This document shows, one piece after another, positions 1-5,319 of a DNA stretch of 5,353 nt; positions within the stretch are counted from its first letter, which is position 1; each line of letters opens with the position of its first letter. Made by a program: the position numbers and the translations under genes. This DNA is from an uncultured Clostridium sp. GTDB lineage: Bacteria > Bacillota > Clostridia > TANB77 > CAG-508. Location: contig CANEFU010000084.1 of assembly GCA_947426875.1 (NCBI GenBank), forward strand, positions 1-5,353. Reading direction: 5' to 3'. The notes beneath the pieces were generated by a model. That model did not search any database, had not been told where the DNA came from, and was given only the letters and a program-made list of their open reading frames with translations.

Positions 1-37
1 AAATCATGGTTGAACAAACATTCAATCATGATTTTTT
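1..37 (+). terminator. Intrinsic terminator of a gene left of the window
   Basis: Positions 1-14 pair with 21-34 around the 6-nt loop CAAACA, giving a 14-bp stem with one G-T wobble. The stem is followed by a T-run (32-37) on the plus strand. This is the form of a Rho-independent terminator for plus-strand transcription entering from the left. The gene it serves is outside the window. Its 5' arm contains TCATGGTTGA, which occurs again at 73-82. Confidence 0.75.
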
Positions 38-45
38 CCTCCGTC

Positions 46-75
46 CCCAAAATCACCCAAAATCATTCAAAGTCA
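46..75. repeat. Three 10-bp direct repeats upstream of a promoter
   Basis: Positions 46-55 and 56-65 are the identical unit CCCAAAATCA. Positions 66-75 are a diverged third copy, TTCAAAGTCA, with three mismatches. The period of 10 bp is about one helical turn, so a bound protein would meet each copy on the same face of the DNA. The array ends three bases before the -35 box of the next gene. It is preceded by CCTCCGTCCCC at 38-48. Whether it is an operator, an upstream promoter element or the relic of a repeat family cannot be told from this one copy. Confidence 0.6.
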
Positions 76-78
76 TGG

Positions 79-107
79 TTGACTACCTAGCAACATAATG
101 TTATGAT
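79..107 (+). promoter_or_regulatory. Sigma-A promoter of the 435-residue gene
   Basis: The -35 box TTGACT (79-84) and -10 box TATGAT (102-107) are separated by 17 nt. A TG dinucleotide at 99-100 adds an extended -10 element. The predicted start point is near 113-115, leaving a leader of roughly 22 nt that contains only the ribosome binding site. The phased repeats at 46-75 lie directly upstream. Confidence 0.75.
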
Positions 108-122
108 AGAAGTAGTTTAGAT

Positions 123-129
123 AGGAGGG
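123..129 (+). promoter_or_regulatory. Ribosome binding site that fixes a TTG start
   Basis: AGGAGGG lies six bases before the TTG at 136-138. No ATG or GTG in the same frame has a comparable site, and the first in-frame ATG is codon 40, so this site decides the unusual start codon. Confidence 0.8.
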
Positions 130-135
130 ATTAAA

Positions 136-1443
136 TTGAGTATAAAAGAAACTTTAAAAAGATTATTCTCGAAACAGGATATAGAAGGAATAGCTGATTC
201 TACTATAGATGCAGTAAAAGAGAAAATAGCGAAAGAAGATGTGACACCAGAAATGACAGCGGAAATAGCATTTGAGCAATATCAGAAAGCAATTAAACAG
301 ATACCACGAGAAGAAAGGGGGAAATTTGTTGAAGTATTTACTAAATCATTAATACAAAAACCAGGAATTCCCTATGAAGTGGCACAAGAATATATTATTA
401 AGGCAAGTAATGAAGCCGGTGTAGACAATGCACGACTAGTGGAATCAGCTGGAAAGTTACCAGACAAAAAAATAGTTGAAATTCTTTCCAGTAAACAAAG
501 TGCCCTTTCTTTTAGAGAAAGATTTAAGTTGGCAGAAGAGGGAATAGCGAATCCTAAATTACAAAGTAAAACATTAGAAGAAATGAGTAAAGAAGAAAGT
601 CAAAGAGAAGAGAAAAAAATTAAAAAAGAACTAGAAGATATCTATACTAGTTGTGATAGAAAACCAACAGAACAATTAGTAGGAGAATTAGAAAATATAA
701 AAAATAGAAGAAGAGGAAAAGAAATCCATAATAAGATAAAAGAAATATTAGCAAGAAAAGCAGCCATTGAATGGAAAGTATCTGGTGTTACAAGACTATC
801 TAGAATGGCAGGAATTATATCAGCAGATGAAATCATGGAAGGAGATTTTATAGATTTAGTAGGAAAAGAATTTGAAGAGGTAAAAAACAAGAGAGAATAT
901 CCAGGAGAAATAAAAGAATTTAAACCAGAGCAATTAGAAAGACAAGTGCTAGCAGAAATTGCAAAAAGAATACCTGAGACTTATGAAAAATATGGCTATA
1001 TCGATATTCCTGAATATGAAAGGATGAAAAAATTACAAGAAAGAGAAGACCAGGAAGAATTTTTTATTACAGAAATACAAAGGTGTGGAGGACAAAGTGG
1101 AAAGGGAGTTCCACCTGCCTATAAGATAAAAGATAAAATTAGAGGAATGCAAACAGATTCATTAGAAACTTTAAAAAGATTAGTAGAAATGATACCAGAA
1201 GAGCAAAGAGATGGCTATATAAGAGGTTTAAAAATAAAATTAGAAAATGGAACACAAGAAACATTAAATCTTGAAGTAGCGGAAAAATTAGAAAAGATAA
1301 GAAATTATTTAGTAGAACTAGACCCAGATGACGCCATAGCTGTTTTACAGAAAACAGAGAAAGAAATACAACAAAATTATCAACAACAGCCCCAACAAAA
1401 AGAAGGAAGCACACAGTCAGATGATGGGGAAATGGTACATTAA
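136..1443 (+). CDS. Charged helical protein of unknown function, 435 residues
   Basis: I do not recognise this protein. It starts with TTG, supported by AGGAGGG six bases upstream, and ends with TAA. It has no signal peptide or membrane segment and only two cysteines (C173, C317), so it is probably cytoplasmic. Residues 1-150 read as successive short amphipathic helices that look like a helical-repeat (HEAT or ARM-like) solenoid. Residues 150-205 are dense in Lys and Glu and look like coiled coil. Residues 205-310 are again helical, with the motif SGVTRLSRMAGIISADEI near 216-233. Residues 311-330 form a short Gly-rich break, and 335-412 resume helices. The tail (412-435) is Gln-rich and probably disordered. 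It has its own promoter and terminator, so it appears monocistronic. The helical-repeat reading is inference from composition. A scaffold or partner-binding role is possible, but no catalytic motif is visible. Confidence 0.85.
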   Translation: MSIKETLKRLFSKQDIEGIADSTIDAVKEKIAKEDVTPEMTAEIAFEQYQKAIKQIPREERGKFVEVFTKSLIQKPGIPYEVAQEYIIKASNEAGVDNARLVESAGKLPDKKIVEILSSKQSALSFRERFKLAEEGIANPKLQSKTLEEMSKEESQREEKKIKKELEDIYTSCDRKPTEQLVGELENIKNRRRGKEIHNKIKEILARKAAIEWKVSGVTRLSRMAGIISADEIMEGDFIDLVGKEFEEVKNKREYPGEIKEFKPEQLERQVLAEIAKRIPETYEKYGYIDIPEYERMKKLQEREDQEEFFITEIQRCGGQSGKGVPPAYKIKDKIRGMQTDSLETLKRLVEMIPEEQRDGYIRGLKIKLENGTQETLNLEVAEKLEKIRNYLVELDPDDAIAVLQKTEKEIQQNYQQQPQQKEGSTQSDDGEMVH

Positions 1444-1461
1444 AATTTTTAGGTAAGATAC

Positions 1462-1508
1462 AAAAATAGATTTAAGGAAATTGCACAAATTCCTTAAATC
1501 TATTTTTT
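1462..1508. terminator. Two-way terminator shared by the 435-residue gene and asnS
   Basis: Positions 1462-1479 pair perfectly with 1490-1507 around a 10-nt loop (1480-1489). The stem core is ATAGATTTAAGGAA with its complement. A run of A on the left and of T on the right gives a U-tract in both directions, so it can end both converging transcripts. The asnS stop codon (1507-1509) sits at the edge of the stem. Confidence 0.85.
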
Positions 1509-2898
1509 AAAATTCACAATTTTTTGGAGTTCTAGGGAAAGGAATTACATCACGAATGTTTTGCATTCCAGTCAAATACATAATCGCTCTTTCAAAACCT
1601 AGACCAAAACCAGCATGGTTACAACTACCATATTTTCTTAAATCCAAATACCAATCATAATTATCAAGAGGCATATTTAATTCTTTCATTCGATTTAGTA
1701 ATTTATCATAATCTTCTTCTCTTTGACTACCACCAATAATTTCTCCAATACCAGGAACTAGTAAATCGCTGGCAGCAACTGTTTTTCCATCTGGATTTTG
1801 TTTCATATAAAAAGCTTTAATTTCTTTTGGATAATCTGTTACAAAAACAGGCTTTTTAAAAATAACCTCGCATAAGTATCTTTCATGCTCTGTTTGTAAG
1901 TCAACTCCCCAAGAAACTTTATATTCAAATTTGTCATTATGTTTTTCCAGCTCTTTTATGGCATCTGTATAACTAATTCTGACAAAGTCAGAAGTGATAA
2001 CATGATGTAATCTTTCTAATAGACTCGTATCAATAAATTTATTAAAGAATTCCATTTCTTCGGGACAATTATCTAGAACGTATTGGAAGATATATTTAAT
2101 CATATCTTCAGCCAAATCCATATCATCTTTTAAATCAGCAAAACAAATTTCAGGTTCTACCATCCAAAATTCAGCAGCATGTTTTACGGTGTTAGAATTT
2201 TCAGCACGGAAAGTAGGTCCAAAAGTATAAACATTACAAAAACTTTGGGCAAAAGTTTCAGCATTTAATTGTCCACTTACGGTTAAGTGAGCAGGCTTGC
2301 CAAAGAAATCTTGTGAAAAGTCAATAGAACCGTCTTCCTTTTTTGGGATATTGGTTAAATCAAAAGAATTGACATTAAACATTTCGCCAGCACCTTCTGC
2401 GTCACTTCCTGTAAGGATAGGTGTATTGACATAGACAAATCCTCTTTCTTGGAAAAATTTGTGGATAGCATAGGCTAAAACACTTCTTACACGGAAAACA
2501 GCATTAAAAGTATTACTTCTTGGACGTAAATGAGAAATGGTTCTTAAATATTCAAAAGAATGTTTTTTCTTCTGCAATGGGTAACTACTATCAGATAAGC
2601 TTTCTATTTCAATACAATTAGCTTGTATTTCAAATGGTTGTTTTGCATTTTCTGTTAAAATAAATTTTCCCGTTACTTTAATAGAAGAGCTAATGGTTAA
2701 TTTACAAATTTCTGCGAAGTTTTTTAATTCATTGTTAAAAACAATTTGAACATTCTTAAAAAAAGTTCCATCATTTAATTCAATAAAACCAAAGGTTTTG
2801 GAATCTCTAATTGTTTTTACCCAACCTTCAAGGGTTATTTCTTTATTGACAAATTCATCCGTATTTTGATACAAAGCTTTTACCGTTATATTTTTCAT
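1507..2898 (-). CDS. asnS: Asparaginyl-tRNA synthetase
   Basis: This cytoplasmic class IIb enzyme charges tRNA-Asn with asparagine using ATP. At 463 residues it has the normal bacterial length. An N-terminal OB-fold anticodon-binding domain spans about 18-100 (ITLEGWVKTIRDSKTFGFIE). The catalytic domain follows. Motif 1 is near 148-162 (RGFVYVNTPIL). Motif 2 is at 227-250, with FRAE and the asparagine-type HAAEFWMVEPE. Motif 3 is at 430-458 (GFGLGFERAIMYLTG). The HAAEFWM form and the overall length point to AsnRS rather than aspartyl-tRNA synthetase, which carries a large GAD insertion in bacteria. The ATG start has GGAGG nine bases upstream (2908-2912). The gene stands alone with its own promoter at 2930-2958. 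The leader of about 25 nt is too short for a T-box, so amino-acid-responsive leader control is not seen. Confidence 0.97.
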   Translation of the reverse strand: MKNITVKALYQNTDEFVNKEITLEGWVKTIRDSKTFGFIELNDGTFFKNVQIVFNNELKNFAEICKLTISSSIKVTGKFILTENAKQPFEIQANCIEIESLSDSSYPLQKKKHSFEYLRTISHLRPRSNTFNAVFRVRSVLAYAIHKFFQERGFVYVNTPILTGSDAEGAGEMFNVNSFDLTNIPKKEDGSIDFSQDFFGKPAHLTVSGQLNAETFAQSFCNVYTFGPTFRAENSNTVKHAAEFWMVEPEICFADLKDDMDLAEDMIKYIFQYVLDNCPEEMEFFNKFIDTSLLERLHHVITSDFVRISYTDAIKELEKHNDKFEYKVSWGVDLQTEHERYLCEVIFKKPVFVTDYPKEIKAFYMKQNPDGKTVAASDLLVPGIGEIIGGSQREEDYDKLLNRMKELNMPLDNYDWYLDLRKYGSCNHAGFGLGFERAIMYLTGMQNIRDVIPFPRTPKNCEF

Positions 2899-2929
2899 AG
2901 TTTTATTCCTCCATTTTTAATATGTTCCT

Positions 2930-2958
2930 ATTATATGATATTATGGACTTTTTTTCAA
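2930..2958 (-). promoter_or_regulatory. Sigma-A promoter of asnS
   Basis: On the minus strand a -35 box TTGAAA (2953-2958) and a perfect -10 box TATAAT (2930-2935) are separated by exactly 17 nt. The predicted start is near 2923, giving a 25-nt leader that holds GGAGG at 2908-2912. The -35 box lies inside the last codons of the hydrophobic open stretch at 2941-3111. Confidence 0.8.
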
Positions 2959-3111
2959 GAGTTTATTTAATTTGATAATTTGTGCCATTTCTGGAACAAT
3001 CCCAAAAGTGGCTAAAAGCGGAAAAGCAAACATTGACAAGAATAGATTAATGTGATAAAAAATAGTTATCAAGTAAAAGACATAAAAATGATAACAGAAA
3101 ACCAAGAAAAA
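2941..3111 (-). pseudogene. Possible 3' remnant of a membrane-protein gene
   Basis: Reading the minus strand from 3111 to the TAA at 2941-2943 gives 56 open codons. About 35 mostly hydrophobic and aromatic residues come first, including INLFLSMFAFPLLATFGIVP. They are followed by a basic tail ending NKLLKKSP. A hydrophobic segment followed by a lysine-rich end is typical of the C-terminus of a membrane protein. There is a possible ATG at 3033, but no ribosome binding site precedes it or any alternative start. A stop at 3112-3114 closes the frame upstream. I infer a truncated relic whose 5' part was lost. The alternatives are a leaderless small membrane peptide, or chance, since the complement of A-rich DNA often reads as hydrophobic. 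Confidence 0.35.
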
Positions 3112-3189
3112 TTAGAATTACTAAAAGGAAAGAAAAATTTAGAGAAAGGGATGAATCAATTAGATAGATTAATGTTTCTATATAATTGA
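3052..3189 (+). other. Possible small ORF or gene fragment, 33-45 residues
   Basis: A plus-strand frame opens at GTG 3052 (45 residues), with an internal ATG at 3088 (33 residues), and stops at TGA 3187-3189. The product would be charged and amphipathic (MITENQEKLELLKGKK near its start), coiled-coil-like, ending LDRLMFLYN. Neither start has a convincing ribosome binding site. Past the TGA the frame continues with LYEKENDKN before the next stop at 3235. That would fit a decayed longer coiled-coil tail, such as a recombinase or MerR-type regulator. This last reading is a guess from motif flavour only. It overlaps the minus-strand open stretch at 2941-3111, so at most one of the two is likely to be real coding sequence. 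Confidence 0.25.
3181..3186 (+). promoter_or_regulatory. Candidate -10 box for the hydrolase gene
   Basis: A perfect TATAAT lies 19 bases before the hydrolase start codon. No good -35 box is found 16-18 bases upstream, and no TG extension is present. It would give a very short leader of about 12 nt. AT-rich DNA yields such hexamers by chance, so this is a weak call. Confidence 0.25.
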
Positions 3190-3205
3190 TTATACGAGAA
3201 AGAAA

Positions 3206-4003
3206 ATGATAAAAATTGTGATTTTAAACGATACTAGAAATTCAAATGAGGAAAAACTAGAAAATGATGATGGTTTTTCAGCTTATATAGAGGTAGAAAA
3301 TAATAAAATTTTATTTGATGCAGGACCAAGTGAGAAATTTATTAAAAATGCGGAAAAGTTAGGCGTTAACTTGAATTTAGTGGATACTATAGTATTAAGT
3401 CATGGCCATTTTGACCATGGAGATGGATTTAAATATTTAGATAAAAAAGTAGATTTTATTGCACATCCTAATTGTACCTTAAAAAGATGGTGGAAAGATG
3501 ACCACTCACATTATTCAGGAATTCAACTAACAAAAGAAGAATTGGAAAATCGATATAAAGTACATTTTACTAAAGAACCTTATACAATCAATCAAAATAC
3601 TTATTTTTTAGGAGAAATCAGAAGAATTTATCCAGTAACTCTTAAGAAGTGGGTGCTTGAAGATGGAAAAAATGATGAAGTGTTAGATGATTCTGGTATG
3701 GTTATTAATACAAAAGAAGGAATTATAGTAATTGCAGGTTGTAGCCATAGTGGAATATGCAATATTATAGAACAAGCCAAAAGGGTGACAGGAAAACAAA
3801 AAGTATTGGCAGTAATGGGAGGTTTTCATTTACAAGAGATAGATGATAATACGAATAAAGTGATAGAATACATTAAAAATAATGTGGAAGAAGTGGTATT
3901 GGCTCATTGTACATCTGACAAAGTATGTAGTAAATTTAAGGAAGAGCTAGAAGGAAAAGTAAAAGTTTCAGTAACAGAAGTAGGAAAAGAGTATTATTTC
4001 TAA
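3206..4003 (+). CDS. Metallo-beta-lactamase-fold hydrolase (COG1237-like)
   Basis: This 265-residue protein has the metal-binding signature of the metallo-beta-lactamase superfamily. VLSHGHFDHGDGF at 63-75 supplies H66, H68, D70 and H71. H181 in GCSHSG (178-183) and H208 in GGFHL (205-209) are the probable further ligands, and AHC at 233-235 is a conserved C-terminal histidine motif. FDAGPSEKF (37-45) is the usual second-strand Asp region. The GCSHSGICNI and MGGFHL blocks resemble proteins annotated as 7,8-dihydropterin-6-methyl-4-(beta-D-ribofuranosyl)aminobenzene-5'-phosphate synthase-like (COG1237). That name comes from an archaeal pathway and should not be read as this protein's function. 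The substrate is unknown. No signal peptide is seen, so it is cytoplasmic. The start is preceded only by a weak GAGAAAG site. It is followed by a strong terminator and appears to be a single-gene unit. Confidence 0.9.
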   Translation: MIKIVILNDTRNSNEEKLENDDGFSAYIEVENNKILFDAGPSEKFIKNAEKLGVNLNLVDTIVLSHGHFDHGDGFKYLDKKVDFIAHPNCTLKRWWKDDHSHYSGIQLTKEELENRYKVHFTKEPYTINQNTYFLGEIRRIYPVTLKKWVLEDGKNDEVLDDSGMVINTKEGIIVIAGCSHSGICNIIEQAKRVTGKQKVLAVMGGFHLQEIDDNTNKVIEYIKNNVEEVVLAHCTSDKVCSKFKEELEGKVKVSVTEVGKEYYF

Positions 4004-4028
4004 ATAGATTAAAATAATTAATAAAAAC

Positions 4029-4076
4029 AAAAAGTTCTAAAGAACCAATAAAAGTATTGGAAATTAGAACTTTTTT
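4029..4076 (+). terminator. Intrinsic terminator after the hydrolase gene
   Basis: An outer 12-bp stem (4029-4040 with 4064-4075, core AGTTCTAA) encloses a second perfect 6-bp stem, CCAATA (4045-4050) with TATTGG (4055-4060), capped by the loop AAAG. Small internal loops, AGAA and AAA, separate the two. A T-run (4071-4076) follows. The A-run on the left means it may also act on minus-strand transcripts. Confidence 0.85.
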
Positions 4077-4081
4077 AAAAT

Positions 4082-4131
4082 CACCTTTTACGTAAAGAAA
4101 ACATAATATATACAAATAAAAACGAAAGGTG
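4082..4131 (+). promoter_or_regulatory. Possible anti-Shine-Dalgarno pairing ahead of murA
   Basis: CACCTTT at 4082-4088 is the exact complement of AAAGGTG at 4125-4131, the ribosome binding site of murA, and one G-T pair extends it. If a transcript includes both arms, the site would be closed in a hairpin with a loop of about 36 nt. Transcripts starting from the candidate promoter at 4087-4114 would lack the left arm. It could therefore silence read-through RNA only, or be coincidence. Confidence 0.25.
4087..4114 (+). promoter_or_regulatory. Candidate murA promoter
   Basis: TTTACG (4087-4092) and TATACA (4109-4114) are 16 nt apart and would start RNA near 4121, just ahead of the ribosome binding site. 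Both boxes deviate from consensus, and other AT-rich hexamers nearby (CATAAT at 4102-4107) compete. A promoter is expected here because a strong terminator lies just upstream. Confidence 0.3.
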
Positions 4132-4139
4132 GTAGAAAA

Positions 4140-4493
4140 ATGTCAGAATACATAATCAAAGGAGGAAGAAAAATAGAAGGAGAAGTAACAATATCCGGTT
4201 CCAAAAATGCCTCCTTACCCATTATTGCAGCTAGCATATTAAATCAGGGAAGAACGACACTATATAATGTACCTAATATACATGATACGCAAATGATGTT
4301 TGAAATTTTACGAAAATTAGGAGCAACGGTAACCGAGAAAAAAAAGAAAGTAATCATAGATACAACAGAAATTAATCAATATGAGATACCAGAAGAATTA
4401 ATGAGACAAATGCGTTCTTCTGTCATATTTGTGGGAGCATTAGTGGGGAGATATGGAAAGGTTACTTTTTCTTATCCAGGAGGATGTGATATT
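4140..4493 (+). pseudogene. murA: murA, N-terminal 118 codons only (UDP-GlcNAc enolpyruvyl transferase)
   Basis: MurA transfers enolpyruvate from PEP to UDP-N-acetylglucosamine, the first committed step of peptidoglycan synthesis in the cytoplasm. Codons 1-118 are a clean MurA N-terminus. EGEVTISGSKNASLPI at 13-28 contains the substrate-binding K22-N23 pair. RQMRSSVIFVGALVGRYG follows at 89-106. PGGCDI at 113-118 carries C116, matching the catalytic cysteine of E. coli MurA (C115). Homology ends there: instead of the expected G-x-R-P-[IV]-D-L-H, the frame reads WWIHIVKIRS. Full-length MurA is about 420 residues, so nearly three quarters, including the C-terminal arginine of the active site, is missing. 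The start is well supported by AAAGGTGG seven bases upstream. The fragment cannot be an active enzyme. Many Firmicutes carry a second murA paralogue (murZ), which might explain tolerance of the loss. Confidence 0.85.
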
Positions 4494-4551
4494 TGGTGGA
4501 TACATATAGTTAAGATAAGGAGTGCTTTAACAGGCAGAATAAGTAAGAAAG

Positions 4552-4580
4552 TTGAAAATTATGTAAAATTATGTTATAAT
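4552..4580 (+). promoter_or_regulatory. Strong sigma-A promoter of the inserted ORF
   Basis: TTGAAA (4552-4557) and a perfect TATAAT (4575-4580) are separated by 17 nt, with TG at 4572-4573 giving an extended -10. The predicted start near 4587 gives a leader of about 48 nt. It is among the best promoters in the window, and it means the inserted gene does not depend on murA transcription. Confidence 0.8.
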
Positions 4581-4591
4581 ATTAGTATAAA

Positions 4592-4606
4592 AGAGCAAGT
4601 CGCTCT
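4592..4606 (+). other. Small leader hairpin before the inserted ORF
   Basis: AGAGC (4592-4596) pairs with GCTCT (4602-4606) around the loop AAGTC. It lies near the 5' end of the predicted transcript, 14 bases before the AGGAGG site. It has no T-run, so it is not a terminator. A role in mRNA stability is possible but not shown. Confidence 0.4.
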
Positions 4607-4634
4607 AAATTTTAAATATCAGGAGGATACAAAT

Positions 4635-5276
4635 ATGAAGGCAATAGTGGAGAACATAACATTAAAAGTGTATGGGCGGGAAATGAGTTTTTCAAAAGAA
4701 GAACTTACTGCAATTTTGGAGAAACATTATAGCAAGACAGAGATAGTCAAAGGCGTCAGAAGAAGGTTATCAAAGATACCGGCTGAGGGTGTATACTTCA
4801 GTGTAAATCCCCATTTGATGGATTTGCGATTTTTTGAAAATTTAAGTTTCGAAAACACGTTACAGGAATGGACAAGAAAAAGGATAGTAAAGGCACTAAA
4901 AAAGGTTCAGGAGAATCCCAAAAAATATGCAAAACCATTTAAAATCAAATGGTTAAAAAAGGATTGGGATGTCAAGACATTAAAAGAATTGAAGGAAATG
5001 GTAGCTAAGGAAGGCGACCATCCTACAGACAGCGTTGAACAGGCACTGGAATTGGCTCAAAGGATACTTAACGGAGAGACTTGGGAAGAAGTATGCAATC
5101 AGCCCGATACGGCTGAACATTATCGCTTGATTGAAGATGAGGATGGCATATGGATAGTCGTTGGAGGTTCTACTGAGGCTGACCACAATTCACCGCCGGC
5201 AGGAATGGATTACACTGTTTCAGACGATGATGATAGACTTCAGTACACAACACCATCTGTAGTATGTTATGATTAG
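4635..5276 (+). CDS. Hypothetical protein of 213 residues in the inserted segment
   Basis: The ATG has an excellent AGGAGG at 4621-4626, eight bases upstream, and its own promoter, so this start is preferred over the murA start that lies in the same frame. The protein is soluble, with no signal peptide or membrane segment. Residues 1-35 hold a short strand and a helix (FSKEELTAILEKHYSK). Residues 40-75 include RRRLSKIPAEGVYFSVNP. Residues 76-145 are basic and helical, with NPKKYAKPFK and KTLKELKEMVAKEGDH then SVEQALELAQRI. Residues 147-165 read NGETWEEVCNQPDTAEHYRLI. The end (168-213) is acidic and strand-rich, with VVGGST, a loop rich in Asp, Pro and Ser, and the terminal TTPSVVCYD. I have an unverified impression of similar proteins in gut Clostridia and their phages. 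No enzyme motif is visible and I assign no function. Codon and base use differ from the neighbours, which fits transfer. Confidence 0.85.
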   Translation: MKAIVENITLKVYGREMSFSKEELTAILEKHYSKTEIVKGVRRRLSKIPAEGVYFSVNPHLMDLRFFENLSFENTLQEWTRKRIVKALKKVQENPKKYAKPFKIKWLKKDWDVKTLKELKEMVAKEGDHPTDSVEQALELAQRILNGETWEEVCNQPDTAEHYRLIEDEDGIWIVVGGSTEADHNSPPAGMDYTVSDDDDRLQYTTPSVVCYD

Positions 5277-5319
5277 CTATCCACAGAGGTTTAGCCAGTT
5301 ACTGGTTGGACAGAGAAAA

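Noticed and set aside
1..82. Repeats at the left edge as a CRISPR array
   Set aside because: The units are 10 bp, contiguous and without spacers.
642..890. Minus-strand open frame of 82 codons inside the 435-residue gene
   Set aside because: It lies entirely within a well-supported gene, is rich in Phe, Ser and Ile as expected from the complement of Lys/Glu codons, and has no ribosome binding site.
1084..1107. CGGQSGKG in the 435-residue protein as a Walker A (P-loop)
   Set aside because: The first Gly of GxxxxGK[ST] is Cys and the residue after GK is Gly rather than Ser or Thr. No hydrophobic strand precedes it and no Walker B follows.
1139..1414. Minus-strand open frame of 91 codons, very hydrophobic
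   Set aside because: It is a shadow of the A-rich coding strand of the 435-residue gene. The hydrophobicity is a complement effect and there is no start signal.
2899..2960. T-box or other riboswitch upstream of asnS
   Set aside because: The promoter lies only about 32 bases from the start codon, so the leader is too short for a T-box.
3042..3175. Exact 12-bp direct repeat (ATAGATTAATGT at 3042-3053 and 3164-3175) as an insertion scar
   Set aside because: In DNA this AT-rich, a few 12-bp matches are expected by chance in 5 kb. The 110 bp between has no element-like ends.
4494..4560. Left junction as the 5' end of a group II intron
   Set aside because: No GTGYG-type start, no intron-like domain structure and no reverse transcriptase are seen in the 860 bases available.
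4980..5186. Minus-strand open frame of 68 codons in the inserted segment
   Set aside because: It overlaps the well-supported 213-residue ORF and has no promoter or ribosome binding site of its own.
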